The notes under the pieces: generated by a model
Seen by the model: the letters and a program-made list of their open reading frames with translations, nothing else
What the model was told of the DNA's origin: nothing
The model's database searches: none
Part shown: one piece after another, positions 48,245-59,187 of the stretch
How the letters are laid out: every line of letters starts with the position of its first letter
How positions within the stretch are numbered: position 1 is the first letter of the stretch
Made by a program: the position numbers and the translations under genes
Assembly: GCF_024199925.1 (NCBI RefSeq)
Contig: NZ_JANADR010000001.1
Span: forward strand, 8,621,501-8,685,500
DNA length: 64,000 nt
Origin: Bradyrhizobium sp. CCGUVB1N3
GTDB taxonomy: Bacteria > Pseudomonadota > Alphaproteobacteria > Rhizobiales > Xanthobacteraceae
Reading direction: 5' to 3'

Positions 48245-49455
48245 ATGCTGCGGGCGGGTCTGGATCGCTGCGACGGGTTGCTGGATGCGAAGGCCGGCGA
48301 GATGGTCTTCGTTTCGGGCGGCACCTTCCGGATGGGCTCGGACCATCATTATCCTGAGGAAGCGCCAAGCCATCGTGTATTCGTCGACGGTTTCTGGATC
48401 GACCGCACGCCGGTGACCAACCGGCTGTTCAAGCAATTCGTCAACGCGACCGATCACGTCACCGAAGCCCAGATCGTTCCCGACGCGAAGGATTATCCCG
48501 GCGCGGTGCGCGACATGCTCTATGCCGGATCGTTGGTGTTCTCGCCGCTCCCGCGCATCACGGATCTGAAGGATTGGAGCCAGTGGTGGACGTTCATGCG
48601 CGGCGCCAATTGGCGGCATCCCTACGGTCCGAAGAGCAACCTCCGGGGTCTCGACGATCATCCGGTCGTCCACGTCTCCTATAGCGACGCGCTCGCCTAT
48701 GCGCGCTGGGTGGGCAAGGATCTTCCGACCGACGCGGAATGGGAGTTCGCCGACGCGGCGGGCTCGACGGTGAGGAATTCGCCTGGGGCAACACGCTGAC
48801 GCCGGGCGGCAAGCACATGGCCAACATCTGGCAGGCAAACTTTCCTGTCCAGAACCTCGGCGAGGATGGGTTCGAGCGCACCTCGCCGGTCATGGCCTTT
48901 CCCCCGAACGGCTACGGCCTCTACGACATGATCGGCAATGTCTGGGAGTGGACCTCGGACTGGTGGTCGCCGAGGCATCAGACCGACGCGGCGAAGCCCT
49001 GCTGCATCCCGCTCAATCCGCGCGGCGGCCGCGAGGAGGCGAGCTTTGATCCATGTCAACCAAACATCCGTATTCCCCGTAAGGTTCTGAAAGGCGGGTC
49101 GCATCTTTGCGCACCGAACTATTGTCGTCGCTATCGCCCCGCTGCGCGTCATGCGGAACCGGTCGATACGTCGACCAGTCATGTCGGATTCCGGTGTGTG
49201 GTGCGGGTGTCCGGTTCTCCGCCGTCGGAGGGGCCCCCTAGGAAAAAGAAAGTAGGAGTATCAAATGCGCGACGACCTCAAAGACAAGCGCAAGGCTGCG
49301 GTAAATCCAGTTGTCAACGGCCCGAGGCCGTTGCTTCGCGGGCTGCTCATGGCGGCTCTGGTCGCGACGAGCCTGTCTCCTCTCATCAAGTTTCCTGCAA
49401 ACGCGCAGCAGCCGAGTTCGGCGAAGCCCAACATCCTCGTCGTCTTCGGGGATGA
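48245..49455 (+). CDS. formylglycine-generating enzyme (sulfatase modifier), frameshifted
   Basis: SUMF1/FGE-sulfatase domain. The first frame reads GEMVFVSGGTFRMGSDHHYP, VDGFWIDRTPVTNRLFKQFV and LPTDAEWEFADAAG. One base is lost in a GC run near 48755. The second frame continues GGLDGEEFAWG, NVWEWTSDWWSPRH and the active site GGSHLCAPNYCRRYRPAARH, with both active-site Cys. The enzyme oxidises the Cys of sulfatase CxAxR or CxPxR motifs to formylglycine. It is immediately upstream of a sulfatase that needs it. The frame's overrun past 49250 into the sulfatase gene suggests a second small shift at the end. Confidence 0.83.
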
Positions 49456-50905
49456 CATCGGTCAGTCCAACATCAGCGCCTATACCCGCGGGGTGATGGG
49501 TTACAAGACGCCGAACATCGACCGTATCGCCAATGAAGGCATGATATTCACCGACTACTATGCGGAGAACAGCTGCACGGCGGGACGGTCCACGTTCATA
49601 ACGGGGCAAGTCTGCTTGCGGACCGGCCTTTGCAAGGTTGGCATTCCCGGCGCCGCGGTTGGCCTGCAGGACCGCGACATCACCATTGCCCAGGCGCTCA
49701 AGCCCCTTGGCTACGCGACAGGGCAATTCGGCAAGAACCATCTTGGCGATCGTGACGAATATCTGCCGACGAAGCACGGATTCGACGAGTTTTTTGGCAA
49801 CCTCTATCACCTGAACGCGGAGGAAGAGCCGGAGCGTCCCTATTATCCCAAGAACGATACCACCTTCACCAAGAGCAACTCGCCGCGTGGCGTGCTCAAG
49901 GCCTCCGCCGACGGCAAGATCGAGGATACCGGGCCGCTCAATCGCAAGCGGATGGAAACCGTTGACGACGAGACGACGGCCGCGGCAATCGATTTCATGC
50001 AGCGCCAGGCGCGGGCCAACCGGCCGTTCTTCACCTGGATGAATACGACGCGCATGCATGTGTTCACCCATGTGCGCGCATCCATGCAGGGACAGAGCGG
50101 CATGCCGGGCAACGAATATGCCGACGGCATGATCGAGCATGACGGCGACGTCGGCAAGCTCCTCAAGGCGCTCGACGATCTCGGTATCGCCAACAACACC
50201 ATCGTGGTCTACACGACCGACAATGGTCCCAATCAATGGTCTTGGCCGGACGCGGCGACGACGCCGTTCCGCAGCGAGAAGGACACGAACTGGGAAGGCG
50301 CGTTTCGCGTTCCCGCCATGATCCGCTGGCCCGGCCGTATCAAGGCCGGCGAAGTCTCCAACGACATGGTTTCCGGTCTCGACTGGTTGCCGACCCTGCT
50401 CGCCGCGGCCGGCGACACCGACATCAAGGAACGCCTGCTGAAGGGCACCGATCTCGGCGGCAAGACCTTCAAGGTCCATCTCGACGGCTACAATCAGCTG
50501 CCCTACCTGACCGGCCAGCAGCCGAAGTCGGCACGCAGCGAATTCTACTATTTCAACGATGACGGCGAGGTGGTTGCGTATCGCTTCAATGACTGGAAGA
50601 TCGTGTTCTGCGAGCAGCGTCAGCCGGGAGGGTTCGTGGTTTGGGCCAACCCGTTCACCTGCCTGCGTGCGCCGAAGATCTTCAACCTGCGAATGGATCC
50701 GTTCGAGCGCGCTGACGTCGTCTCGGACCAATATTACGACTGGTTCGCCAAGAACGCCTATCTTGCGCAATACGGCGTATGGCGTGTGGCGCCGTTCCTT
50801 CAGACCTTCAAGGAGTATCCGCCAAGCCAGCGGTCGGCGAGCTTCAGCATCGATCAGATGATCGACGCGATGATGAAGAATCTCGACAAGACGGCGCCGA
50901 AATAG
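49265..50905 (+). CDS. exported arylsulfatase 1
   Basis: A 546-residue alkaline-phosphatase-fold sulfatase. A signal region (RPLLRGLLMAALVATSLSPL, ending ANAQQ) precedes NILVVFGDDIG (metal ligands Asp63, Asp64). The modified residue is Cys104 in SCTAGRSTF, the CxAxR form of the sulfatase signature. GQFGKNHLGDRDEYLPTKHG and VVYTTDNGPN supply further ligands. It hydrolyses sulfate esters in the periplasm; the substrate is unknown. It follows the FGE gene and is 46% or so alike, by eye, to the second sulfatase at 57479. Confidence 0.92.
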   Translation: MRDDLKDKRKAAVNPVVNGPRPLLRGLLMAALVATSLSPLIKFPANAQQPSSAKPNILVVFGDDIGQSNISAYTRGVMGYKTPNIDRIANEGMIFTDYYAENSCTAGRSTFITGQVCLRTGLCKVGIPGAAVGLQDRDITIAQALKPLGYATGQFGKNHLGDRDEYLPTKHGFDEFFGNLYHLNAEEEPERPYYPKNDTTFTKSNSPRGVLKASADGKIEDTGPLNRKRMETVDDETTAAAIDFMQRQARANRPFFTWMNTTRMHVFTHVRASMQGQSGMPGNEYADGMIEHDGDVGKLLKALDDLGIANNTIVVYTTDNGPNQWSWPDAATTPFRSEKDTNWEGAFRVPAMIRWPGRIKAGEVSNDMVSGLDWLPTLLAAAGDTDIKERLLKGTDLGGKTFKVHLDGYNQLPYLTGQQPKSARSEFYYFNDDGEVVAYRFNDWKIVFCEQRQPGGFVVWANPFTCLRAPKIFNLRMDPFERADVVSDQYYDWFAKNAYLAQYGVWRVAPFLQTFKEYPPSQRSASFSIDQMIDAMMKNLDKTAPK

Positions 50906-50973
50906 TCAGCGAGCACAAGCGCTCCGGCCGCCGATCCGGGCGGCCGGGAGACCACCCTCATCAGCGGACAGCC

Positions 50974-52008
<1,035 letters not shown>

Positions 52009-52015
52009 GGCCAGC

Positions 52016-53002
52016 ATGACCGGGACATCAGCCAAAACGCCAGGTGTCTATGTCGGTCTCGATGATCTGATCGCGCTCGAATATCGCGGACGCAAGATCT
52101 CCTTCCTGCCGCGCCAGCCAGTGCACAGCCTGCTCTCGGGCCGCTTCGCCTCGCGCATGCGCGGCCGCGGCCTGAACTTCGAGGAGATCAGGGACTATCG
52201 CGCCGGCGACGACGTCCGCTCGATCGACTGGAAGGTGACGGCGCGTCTGCGCAAGCCGCATATCCGCGTCTTCAACGAGGAGCGCGACCGGCAGACCATC
52301 CTCGTGGTCGACCAGCGCCTGTCGATGTTTTTCGGCAGCCGGCGCGCCATGAAATCGGTGACGGCGGCAGAGGCCGCAGCGATCGGCGCATGGCGGGTGC
52401 TCGGCGTCGGTGATCGCGTCGGCGCCGTCGTGTTCGGTGATCGTGACCTCGTCGAGGTAAGGGCGCGGCGCAGCCGGGCGACGGTGCTCCAGATCCTGGC
52501 AGCCATCGTCTCGTACAACGAGGCGCTCGGCGTCGGGCGCGGTCTGGTCTCCGCGCCGGCCATGCTCAACACTGCGCTCGATCATGCGAGGCGCCGGGCG
52601 CCGCATGATGCCGCCGTGGTCATCATCAGCGATTTCGACGGCGCAGACGATACCACGCGCGAGATGGTCGCCGCTATGGCCCGGCACAACGACGTGATCG
52701 CCGCGCTGGTCCATGACCCCCTGCAGAGCGACTTGCCGCCTTCAGCCAGCATGACCGTGACCGATGGCGAATTGCAGATCCGGCTCGAAGTTGGACGCCA
52801 CAGCGTACGCCAGAGCGTATCGCAGGCCACGCAGGAGCGCCTGAAGGGTATCCTTGCCTGGACGCACGACCTCGGGGTACCCGTGCTGCCGCTCAGTGCC
52901 TCAGAGGATACCGCTGGCCAGGTTCGTCGTCTTCTTGGCGGCTTGTCGGCCCGTCACGGCGCAGGCGCCGGCCACAATCGGACGGAGGCGGCCCTTGGCT
53001 GA
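52016..53002 (+). CDS. DUF58-domain protein
   Basis: A 328-residue protein with the DUF58 signature FEEIRDYRAGDDVRSIDWKV then TARLRKPHIRVF, and a VWA-like fold with TILVVDQRLSMFFG in place of DxSxS. It always accompanies MoxR; the pair with BatA/B/D forms the aerotolerance-type complex. Seven bases separate it from moxR, and its stop overlaps the next start. Confidence 0.9.
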   Translation: MTGTSAKTPGVYVGLDDLIALEYRGRKISFLPRQPVHSLLSGRFASRMRGRGLNFEEIRDYRAGDDVRSIDWKVTARLRKPHIRVFNEERDRQTILVVDQRLSMFFGSRRAMKSVTAAEAAAIGAWRVLGVGDRVGAVVFGDRDLVEVRARRSRATVLQILAAIVSYNEALGVGRGLVSAPAMLNTALDHARRRAPHDAAVVIISDFDGADDTTREMVAAMARHNDVIAALVHDPLQSDLPPSASMTVTDGELQIRLEVGRHSVRQSVSQATQERLKGILAWTHDLGVPVLPLSASEDTAGQVRRLLGGLSARHGAGAGHNRTEAALG

Positions 53003-53486
53003 AGCTCCATCCACGACAGCCGATCCCGTAGCCGGCCTGATCGACTTCGCGCTGCCGCAGGAGGTGAGCCTCTGGCCGGAGACCTGGGAGGCGCGGCTCG
53101 CAATTGTCCTGCTGCTCGCCGCCATCGTCGCGGGCGTGTGGCGCTTCGCGCATCTGCGCCGCGTCAACCGCTATCGCCGGGAAGCGCTCGCCGAGCTCGA
53201 TCGGATCGAGCACGCCCGCAATTCCGGACCGTCGGAGCTGCTTTCGAAGCTGACCGTGCTGGTGCGGCGAACCGCGCTCGCCGCCTTTCCGCGCGAGCAG
53301 GTGGCGCCTCTGGTCGGGCCGGCCTGGCTCTCCTTCCTCGACCGCAGCTATGGCGGCGAGGAATTCGCCGGCGGCGTAGGCCGCCTGCTCGTGAGCGGGC
53401 CTTATCAGCAAAGTCCGCTGGACTGGGCCGAACTGCAATCGCTGCTTCGTCTCGTCCGTCGCTGGATCAGGGGGCACCATGCTTGA
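52995..53486 (+). CDS. DUF4381 membrane protein
   Basis: From the TTG at 52995 (LAEAPSTTADPVAGLIDFAL) this 163-residue protein has PQEVSLWPETWEARLAIVLL, one transmembrane helix and a cytoplasmic helical domain, as in DUF4381 proteins found between DUF58 and BatA. The upstream frame is inside the DUF58 gene. It overlaps both neighbours by 8 bp. Confidence 0.85.
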   Translation: MAEAPSTTADPVAGLIDFALPQEVSLWPETWEARLAIVLLLAAIVAGVWRFAHLRRVNRYRREALAELDRIEHARNSGPSELLSKLTVLVRRTALAAFPREQVAPLVGPAWLSFLDRSYGGEEFAGGVGRLLVSGPYQQSPLDWAELQSLLRLVRRWIRGHHA

Positions 53487-54477
53487 ATTCGCCTGGCCAT
53501 GGCTGCTCGTGTTGTTGCCTCTGCCGATTCTGGTGTGGTGGCTGTTGCCGCCATACCGGGCGCGCCAGGCCTCCGTTCAGGTGCCCTTCTTCGACCGGCT
53601 GGCGGCTGCGACCGGACAGACGCCGCAGCGGGGCGCTGTCGTGCTGGAACGCCGCGCGGTGCAGATGATCGTGGCGGCAGCAATCTGGACGCTGCTCGTT
53701 GTGGCACTGGTGCGGCCGCAATGGGTCGGCGATCCCGTGACACGCGATGTCTCCGCGCGCGATCTGATCCTTGCCGTCGACATATCCGGGTCGATGGACC
53801 AGCGCGACTTCAAGACGCCCGACGGCGCGACCCTCACGCGGCTCGACGGGGTCAAGCGCGTCATCAAGGATTTCATCGCGCGCCGCAAAGGTGACCGTGT
53901 CGCGCTGATCCTGTTCGGCACCAGAGCTTATGTGCAGGTGCCCTTCGCGCAGGACCTTCAGACGGCGCAGCAACTGCTCGACCAGAGCGCGGTCGGCATG
54001 GCCGGCCAGCAGACGGCGATCGGCGACACCATCGGGCTTGCCATCAAGACGTTCGCGGCCAGCACGGCGAAGCAAAAGCTGCTGGTCCTCCTGACCGATG
54101 GCAACGACACGGCAAGCCGGGTGCCGCCCGAACACGCCGCCGACATCGCCCGCCAGAACGACGTCAAGGTCTACACGATCGGCGTCGGCGATCCTGCGGC
54201 CTCGGGCGAGAACCGCGTCGACCTTGCCGTTCTGCAATCCGTTGCGACCACCACCGATGGTCACTTCTTCCGCGCCGAGGACGGCGCACAGTTGCAGGCG
54301 ATCTATGCCGACATCGATCGCCTCGCGCCGGCCAAGCTTCAGACCCAATCGTGGCGGCCCAAGCTGCCGTTGTTTCAGTGGCCGCTGGGGGGCGCGGTGA
54401 TGCTTGGCCTGCTGCTGTGGATCGCGCTTCTCCTCGGCAGCGAATGGCGCCGGATCAGGACCTCCAGCCATGCATGA
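53479..54477 (+). CDS. BatA-like VWA membrane protein
   Basis: A 332-residue protein: an N-terminal hydrophobic segment (WPWLLVLLPLPILVWWLLPP), a second helix near 65, a periplasmic VWA domain with an intact MIDAS (AVDISGSMDQ, TDGND) and a C-terminal helix. It is expected to bind a metal-dependent partner. It overlaps the next gene by 8 bp. Confidence 0.88.
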   Translation: MLEFAWPWLLVLLPLPILVWWLLPPYRARQASVQVPFFDRLAAATGQTPQRGAVVLERRAVQMIVAAAIWTLLVVALVRPQWVGDPVTRDVSARDLILAVDISGSMDQRDFKTPDGATLTRLDGVKRVIKDFIARRKGDRVALILFGTRAYVQVPFAQDLQTAQQLLDQSAVGMAGQQTAIGDTIGLAIKTFAASTAKQKLLVLLTDGNDTASRVPPEHAADIARQNDVKVYTIGVGDPAASGENRVDLAVLQSVATTTDGHFFRAEDGAQLQAIYADIDRLAPAKLQTQSWRPKLPLFQWPLGGAVMLGLLLWIALLLGSEWRRIRTSSHA

Positions 54478-55992
54478 CGTTGCCACAATCTCCTTCCACC
54501 TCTTGCGTCCGCTCTGGCTGCTCGCGCTGATCCCGCTCGCCATCGTGTTCGCGGTGCTGCTGCGACGGCAGAATGTGCGCGCACAATGGAGAAATGTGAT
54601 CGCGCCGCACCTTCTGACGCATCTTATCGTGCGGCCGCAGCGGGGCGCCACATCAATCCGCTCTATCTCGTTGCGGCGGCCCTGATGCTCGGCATCATCG
54701 CGCTGTCCGGCCCGACCTGGCGGCGCGAGCTGCCGCCCTTCGTCGAGGACAAGGCGCCGCTGATGGTCGCGCTCGCCGTCGATTTCTCGATGGGCGCGAC
54801 CGACGTCGCGCCGTCGCGACTCGAACGCGCCAAGCAGAAGATCAGTGATCTTCTCGCAGCGCGTGCCGGCGCCCGAACCGGGCTCATCGCTTACGCTGGG
54901 ACCGCGCATCTGGTGATGCCGCTGACCGATGACCGTTCCGTCATCGCGCCGTTCCTGGGCGCGCTTGCGCCGGGATTAATGCCGGCGGATGGCAAGAACG
55001 TCGCGCGCGCGATCGCCCTGGCCGCGGATTCACTCGCGACCGAGCCGATCGCCGGCACCATCCTCCTGGTCGCAGATGATCTCGGGACCGTGGATGCGGC
55101 CACGGTCCGGCAAACGGCCGGGCGGAACAATCTCGTCGTGCTGGCGGTGAGCGCGGACGCGCCATCGCTGCCGGCCGGCACGGATGTCGTGCAGGTCAGT
55201 GTCGACGGCTCGGACGTCGTGCGACTGGAGCGCCGGATCGAAACACGCTTCCAGGCCGCGCAAGGCGATGCGTTCGGCACACGATGGCAGGATGAAGGCT
55301 ACTGGCTCTTGCTGCCGCTCGCATTCCTCAGCGTGATCTGGTTCCGGCGCGGCACGACGGTCGCCTGGGCGCTTGCCCTGATCATCGTGATGCATGCGCA
55401 GCCCGCGAGGGCGGAAGAGACCCATCGTTTCGTCAATCTGTGGCTGACGCCGGATCAGCAGGGGCGGCTTGCGTTTGACCGTGGTGACTATGCCGCTGCG
55501 AAAACTCTGTTCGCCGATCCGATGTGGCGCGGCATCTCGGCCTATCGCGCGTACGACTTTCTCGCCGCTGCCGAGGAATTTTCGCGCGTTGAGACGCTGG
55601 AGGGCAAATTCGCGCTTGGCAATGCGCAGGCGCAGAACCACGCCTATGAAAAGGCTCTCAAGGCCTATGACGACGTGCTGAAGGAGCAGCCCGGCAATGC
55701 CGCCGCGAAGGCCAACCGGGCCATCGTCCGGTCTGCGCTTGATGCGCAAGAAGCGAAACGCCGCAAGCAGGGGCAGGACGACAGTACGCCGCCGGATGAG
55801 AAGGCCGACGAGATGAAAGTCGATCCCAACCAGAAGGGCGGCAAGAAGATCACGGTCACGCCGCAGGACGTCACCACCGCCGGCGCAGCCGAAGCCTGGA
55901 TGCGCCAGGTCCAGACCTCGCCTGCGGATTTCCTCAAGCTGAAATTCGCGATCCAGGCGGCCGCTCCGGAACAGGGGAGGGCGTCGCGGTGA
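54470..55992 (+). CDS. BatB/BatC-like VWA-TPR protein, frameshifted
   Basis: It begins MHDVATISFHLLRPLWLLAL. A one-base shift at CGGGGC near 54643 joins it to NPLYLVAAALMLGIIALSGP. The VWA domain has a degenerate MIDAS (AVDFSMGATD). Hydrophobic helices follow, then a TPR-like region (RLAFDRGDYAAAKTLFADPM, YEKALKAYDDVLKEQPGNAA) and an acidic-basic tail. The fusion of VWA and TPR combines BatB and BatC roles. Confidence 0.83.
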
Positions 55993-57386
55993 GAGGTTGG
56001 ATCGGCTCCATCGCCCTGCTGCTCGCGGCCGTGCTCCCGTCGCAAGATGACCGCGCGCAGCAGGCGACTGCGCCCGAGCCGATCGTGCAGGTGACGATCG
56101 ATCCGCCGCGCGTCGTGGTGGGACAGCAGACCACGCTTGCGATCTCGGTCATGGCGCCAAACTACATGACATCGCCGCCCGAACTGCCCGGCTTCCAGGT
56201 CCGCAACGCAGTGACCCGGCAACTGCAAAGCGTCAACACCAATGAGCAGCGGGACGGCGTGTCCTATGCGGGTGTTCGCTTCGAATACGCCATCTCGCCG
56301 CAGGAGCCGGGCTCGTACGCTGTCGCCGACCAGAGCGTCAGGATCAAATATGCCGCCGAGCCGCCGGCCACGCGCGAGGTGACCGTCGCGCTGCCGCCTG
56401 TGTCGTTCGAAGCGTTCATTCCGGACGCCGCGCGCGCGCTTCAGCCGTTCGTATCGGCCGACAGCATGACCGCCGAACAGGAGATCCGGCGTTCGTCCGA
56501 CCAACTCAAGGCCGGCGACGCGGTCACGCGGACGGTGACGATCAAGGCAGAAGGCACGCCTGCGATGCTGCTGCCTCCTCAGCAGTTCCCTGCCATCGAA
56601 GGCCTGCGGCTTTATCCAGCGCAGCCGAAGCTCGAGGATAGGATTGACGGACGAACCGATGTCATGACGTCGACCCGCGTCGATTCGGCGACCTACATGC
56701 TGGAACGGCCGGGCGACTATGCGCTGCCTGCGGTCGAGATCGGCTGGTGGAACAATGCGAACGGCAAGGTTGAACGCATCCATCTCGATGCCGTGCCTCT
56801 CGCGGTTGCCGCCACCGCCGGGGCGAGCCAGATGCCGACCGATCGATCGGGGCGGGCATGGACATGGTCCGACATACGTGAACTCGTCGCGGATCACTGG
56901 CTGATCGTGTTGCTCGCGGCGGTTATCGCCGCATGCCTTGGCCTGATTGCGCCGCGTGCGATCAGGCGCATTGCGGCCGATCATCGCCGCCGGCACGAGG
57001 CCTATCGCCGGTCGGAGATGTTTGCCTTCAACCGGCTCCGCCGCGCGATCCGCCATCGAGACGCAGGAGCATCGTATTTCGCGCTGCTTGAATGGCTGCC
57101 GCATCTCAACGCCTCGCCGCCTTCGAATACGGCCGGCGCCTTCAAGGTCGCCGCGCGCGATCCGGAGTTGGACCGTCAGATCGGCGCGCTGGAAAGCGAG
57201 CTCTTCGCAAATCGGCGCGATCCGGCTGCCTGGTCTCCTCGACAACTTCTGCACCGCGTGGTCGCTGCTCGCCGCAGCCTGCGCCCGCGCGCCAGGCACC
57301 GCGACACGACAGCTTTACCTCAACATCTGAATCCGGTTGGGACTTCGAATGCCGCCGCGTATCGGAGCAGAAAGCCCGCCAGATAG
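55989..57386 (+). CDS. BatD-like protein
   Basis: A 465-residue protein (GTG start, 4-bp overlap with the gene before). A signal peptide is followed by beta-sandwich repeats (VQVTIDPPRVVVGQQTTLAI, GVRFEYAISPQEPGSYAVAD, RPGDYALPAVEIGWWNNANG) and one transmembrane helix near 310 (LIVLLAAVIAACLGLIAPRA), with a cytoplasmic tail. This is the BatD architecture. It closes the MoxR-Bat block before the second sulfatase. Confidence 0.87.
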   Translation: MRGWIGSIALLLAAVLPSQDDRAQQATAPEPIVQVTIDPPRVVVGQQTTLAISVMAPNYMTSPPELPGFQVRNAVTRQLQSVNTNEQRDGVSYAGVRFEYAISPQEPGSYAVADQSVRIKYAAEPPATREVTVALPPVSFEAFIPDAARALQPFVSADSMTAEQEIRRSSDQLKAGDAVTRTVTIKAEGTPAMLLPPQQFPAIEGLRLYPAQPKLEDRIDGRTDVMTSTRVDSATYMLERPGDYALPAVEIGWWNNANGKVERIHLDAVPLAVAATAGASQMPTDRSGRAWTWSDIRELVADHWLIVLLAAVIAACLGLIAPRAIRRIAADHRRRHEAYRRSEMFAFNRLRRAIRHRDAGASYFALLEWLPHLNASPPSNTAGAFKVAARDPELDRQIGALESELFANRRDPAAWSPRQLLHRVVAARRSLRPRARHRDTTALPQHLNPVGTSNAAAYRSRKPAR

Positions 57387-57478
57387 GCGAAGCACAAGGA
57401 GACCACTTAGACGGAACGGACGATCAAGGCTCAACATCACGAGCGCTAACCAGACTCGAGAAGATCAAGGAGCGACGA

Positions 57479-59155
57479 ATGACCAATGAGACGAAGAAGC
57501 AGGATAACGCCGTCGCCGATTCCACTTGTAGCGACAAACCAGCGATTCATCGGCGGGCCGTGCTACTCGGCACGTCGTCGATTGTCGCGACGGCAGCGCT
57601 GACGTCAGACGCTCTCGCGCAAGCTCAGAAGGCCGCTCCTGCGGCAGCGCCGCCTGCCGGTCGCAAGCCCAACATCCTCGTGATCTTCGGCGATGACATT
57701 GGCATTCCCCAGATCAGCGCCTACACCATGGGCATGATGGGCTATCGCACGCCCAACATCGACCGCATCGCGCGCGAGGGAGCGATCTTCACCGATTCAT
57801 ACGGCCAGCAGAGCTGCACCGCGGGCCGCGCCTCCTTCATTCTCGGTCAGGAGCCGTTCCGCACCGGCCTGCTCACGATCGGCATGCCCGGCGATCCCCA
57901 CGGCATCCAGGATTGGATGCCGACGATCGCAGATGTCCTGAAGACGCAGGGCTACGCCACCGGCCAGTTCGGCAAGAACCATCTTGGCGACCGCGACGAG
58001 CATCTGCCGACGAAGCACGGCTTCGACGAGTTCTTCGGCAATCTCTATCACCTCAACGCGGAGGAAGAGCCGGAAGGCTATTTTTATCCGAAGGACCCGA
58101 ACTTCCGGAAGCAATATGGCCCACGCGGCGTCCTCAAGGCGACAGCCGACGGCAAGATCGAGGACACCGGTCCCCTGAACACGGCGCGCATGCCGACGGT
58201 GGACGAGGAGTTCCTCGGCGGCGCCAAGGACTTCATCGGGCGTCAGGTCAGGGCAAACCGGCCATTCTTCTGCTGGTTCAATGCGACCCGGATGCACGTC
58301 TTCACCCATTTGAAGCCGTCGTCGCTCGGCAAGACCGGCAAAGGCATTCACGCCGACGGCATGGTCGAGCACGACGGAATGGTGGGCGAACTGCTCCAGC
58401 AGCTCGACGATCTCGGCATCGCCGACAATACGATCGTGCTCTACACCACGGACAACGGCGCCGAGCTCGCATTGTGGCCCGACGGCGCCCAGACGCCCTT
58501 CCACGGCGAGAAGGGTACGACATGGGAAGGCGGCATGCGCATTCCGATGATGGTGCGGTGGCCGGGCGTCGTGAAGCCCGGCACGCAATACAACGAGATC
58601 ATCTCGTTGATCGATTGGTTCCCAACGCTCTGCGCCGCTGCCGGCATCCCCGACATCAAGGAAAAGATGAAGGCCGGTTTCGCCTGCGCCGGCGGCAAGA
58701 GCTTTCGAGTTCACCTCGACGGCTACAACTTCATGCTGTTCTTCAAGGGAGACGCGAAGGAGCCGCCGCGCGACGCGATCTACTACTTCGATCAGGGCGG
58801 CAATCTCAATGCCATCAGGTGGAATGACTGGAAGCTGAGCTTCGCGACGGCGTCCAAGGGCAATATCGCGACCGCGACCCGCGAAGTCCCCGCATGGTCG
58901 CTGATCGCAAACCTGCGCGTGGATCCCTACGAGCGGGGCATGGAGGAGGGCGGCGGAGCGATCGACTTCCTTGCCCGGAACATGTGGCTGATCGTCCCGG
59001 TGCAAGGCAAGATCAAGGAGTTCTTCTCCGACTTCAACCAGTTCCCCTATCAGGAAGGCAGCTCGCTGAACGCGAGCGGCATCAACTACGGCCTGCTCCG
59101 GCAACAGGCTGCCTTGAAGCGGCTTAATGAGCTCGAACGCTTGAAGCCGCAGTAG
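57479..59155 (+). CDS. exported arylsulfatase 2 (Tat-like signal)
   Basis: A 558-residue sulfatase. The N-terminus has HRRAVLLGTSSIVATAALTS, a twin-arginine-like signal, unlike the Sec-type signal of sulfatase 1. Catalytic features are NILVIFGDDIG (Asp72, Asp73), Cys113 in SCTAGRASF, GQFGKNHLGDRDEHLPTKHG and LYTTDNGAE. A Tat route means folding and formylglycine formation in the cytoplasm, which suits the FGE upstream. The frame upstream of 57479 belongs to batD, so this ATG, after AAGGAG, is the start. Confidence 0.92.
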   Translation: MTNETKKQDNAVADSTCSDKPAIHRRAVLLGTSSIVATAALTSDALAQAQKAAPAAAPPAGRKPNILVIFGDDIGIPQISAYTMGMMGYRTPNIDRIAREGAIFTDSYGQQSCTAGRASFILGQEPFRTGLLTIGMPGDPHGIQDWMPTIADVLKTQGYATGQFGKNHLGDRDEHLPTKHGFDEFFGNLYHLNAEEEPEGYFYPKDPNFRKQYGPRGVLKATADGKIEDTGPLNTARMPTVDEEFLGGAKDFIGRQVRANRPFFCWFNATRMHVFTHLKPSSLGKTGKGIHADGMVEHDGMVGELLQQLDDLGIADNTIVLYTTDNGAELALWPDGAQTPFHGEKGTTWEGGMRIPMMVRWPGVVKPGTQYNEIISLIDWFPTLCAAAGIPDIKEKMKAGFACAGGKSFRVHLDGYNFMLFFKGDAKEPPRDAIYYFDQGGNLNAIRWNDWKLSFATASKGNIATATREVPAWSLIANLRVDPYERGMEEGGGAIDFLARNMWLIVPVQGKIKEFFSDFNQFPYQEGSSLNASGINYGLLRQQAALKRLNELERLKPQ

Positions 59156-59187
59156 TGGGAGGATAACGGGGAAGAAGGACCAAGACC

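Noticed and set aside
49238..50770. 510-codon minus-strand frame
   Set aside because: Antisense to sulfatase 1 with shadow-like composition and no recognised motif.
53467..57299. Long minus-strand frames of 480 and 544 codons
   Set aside because: They lie opposite the VWA and BatD genes, which have overlapping starts and clear domains.
57797..59104. 435-codon open frame on the minus strand
   Set aside because: It is antisense to sulfatase 2, whose motifs and signal are clear; long antisense frames are expected at this GC content.
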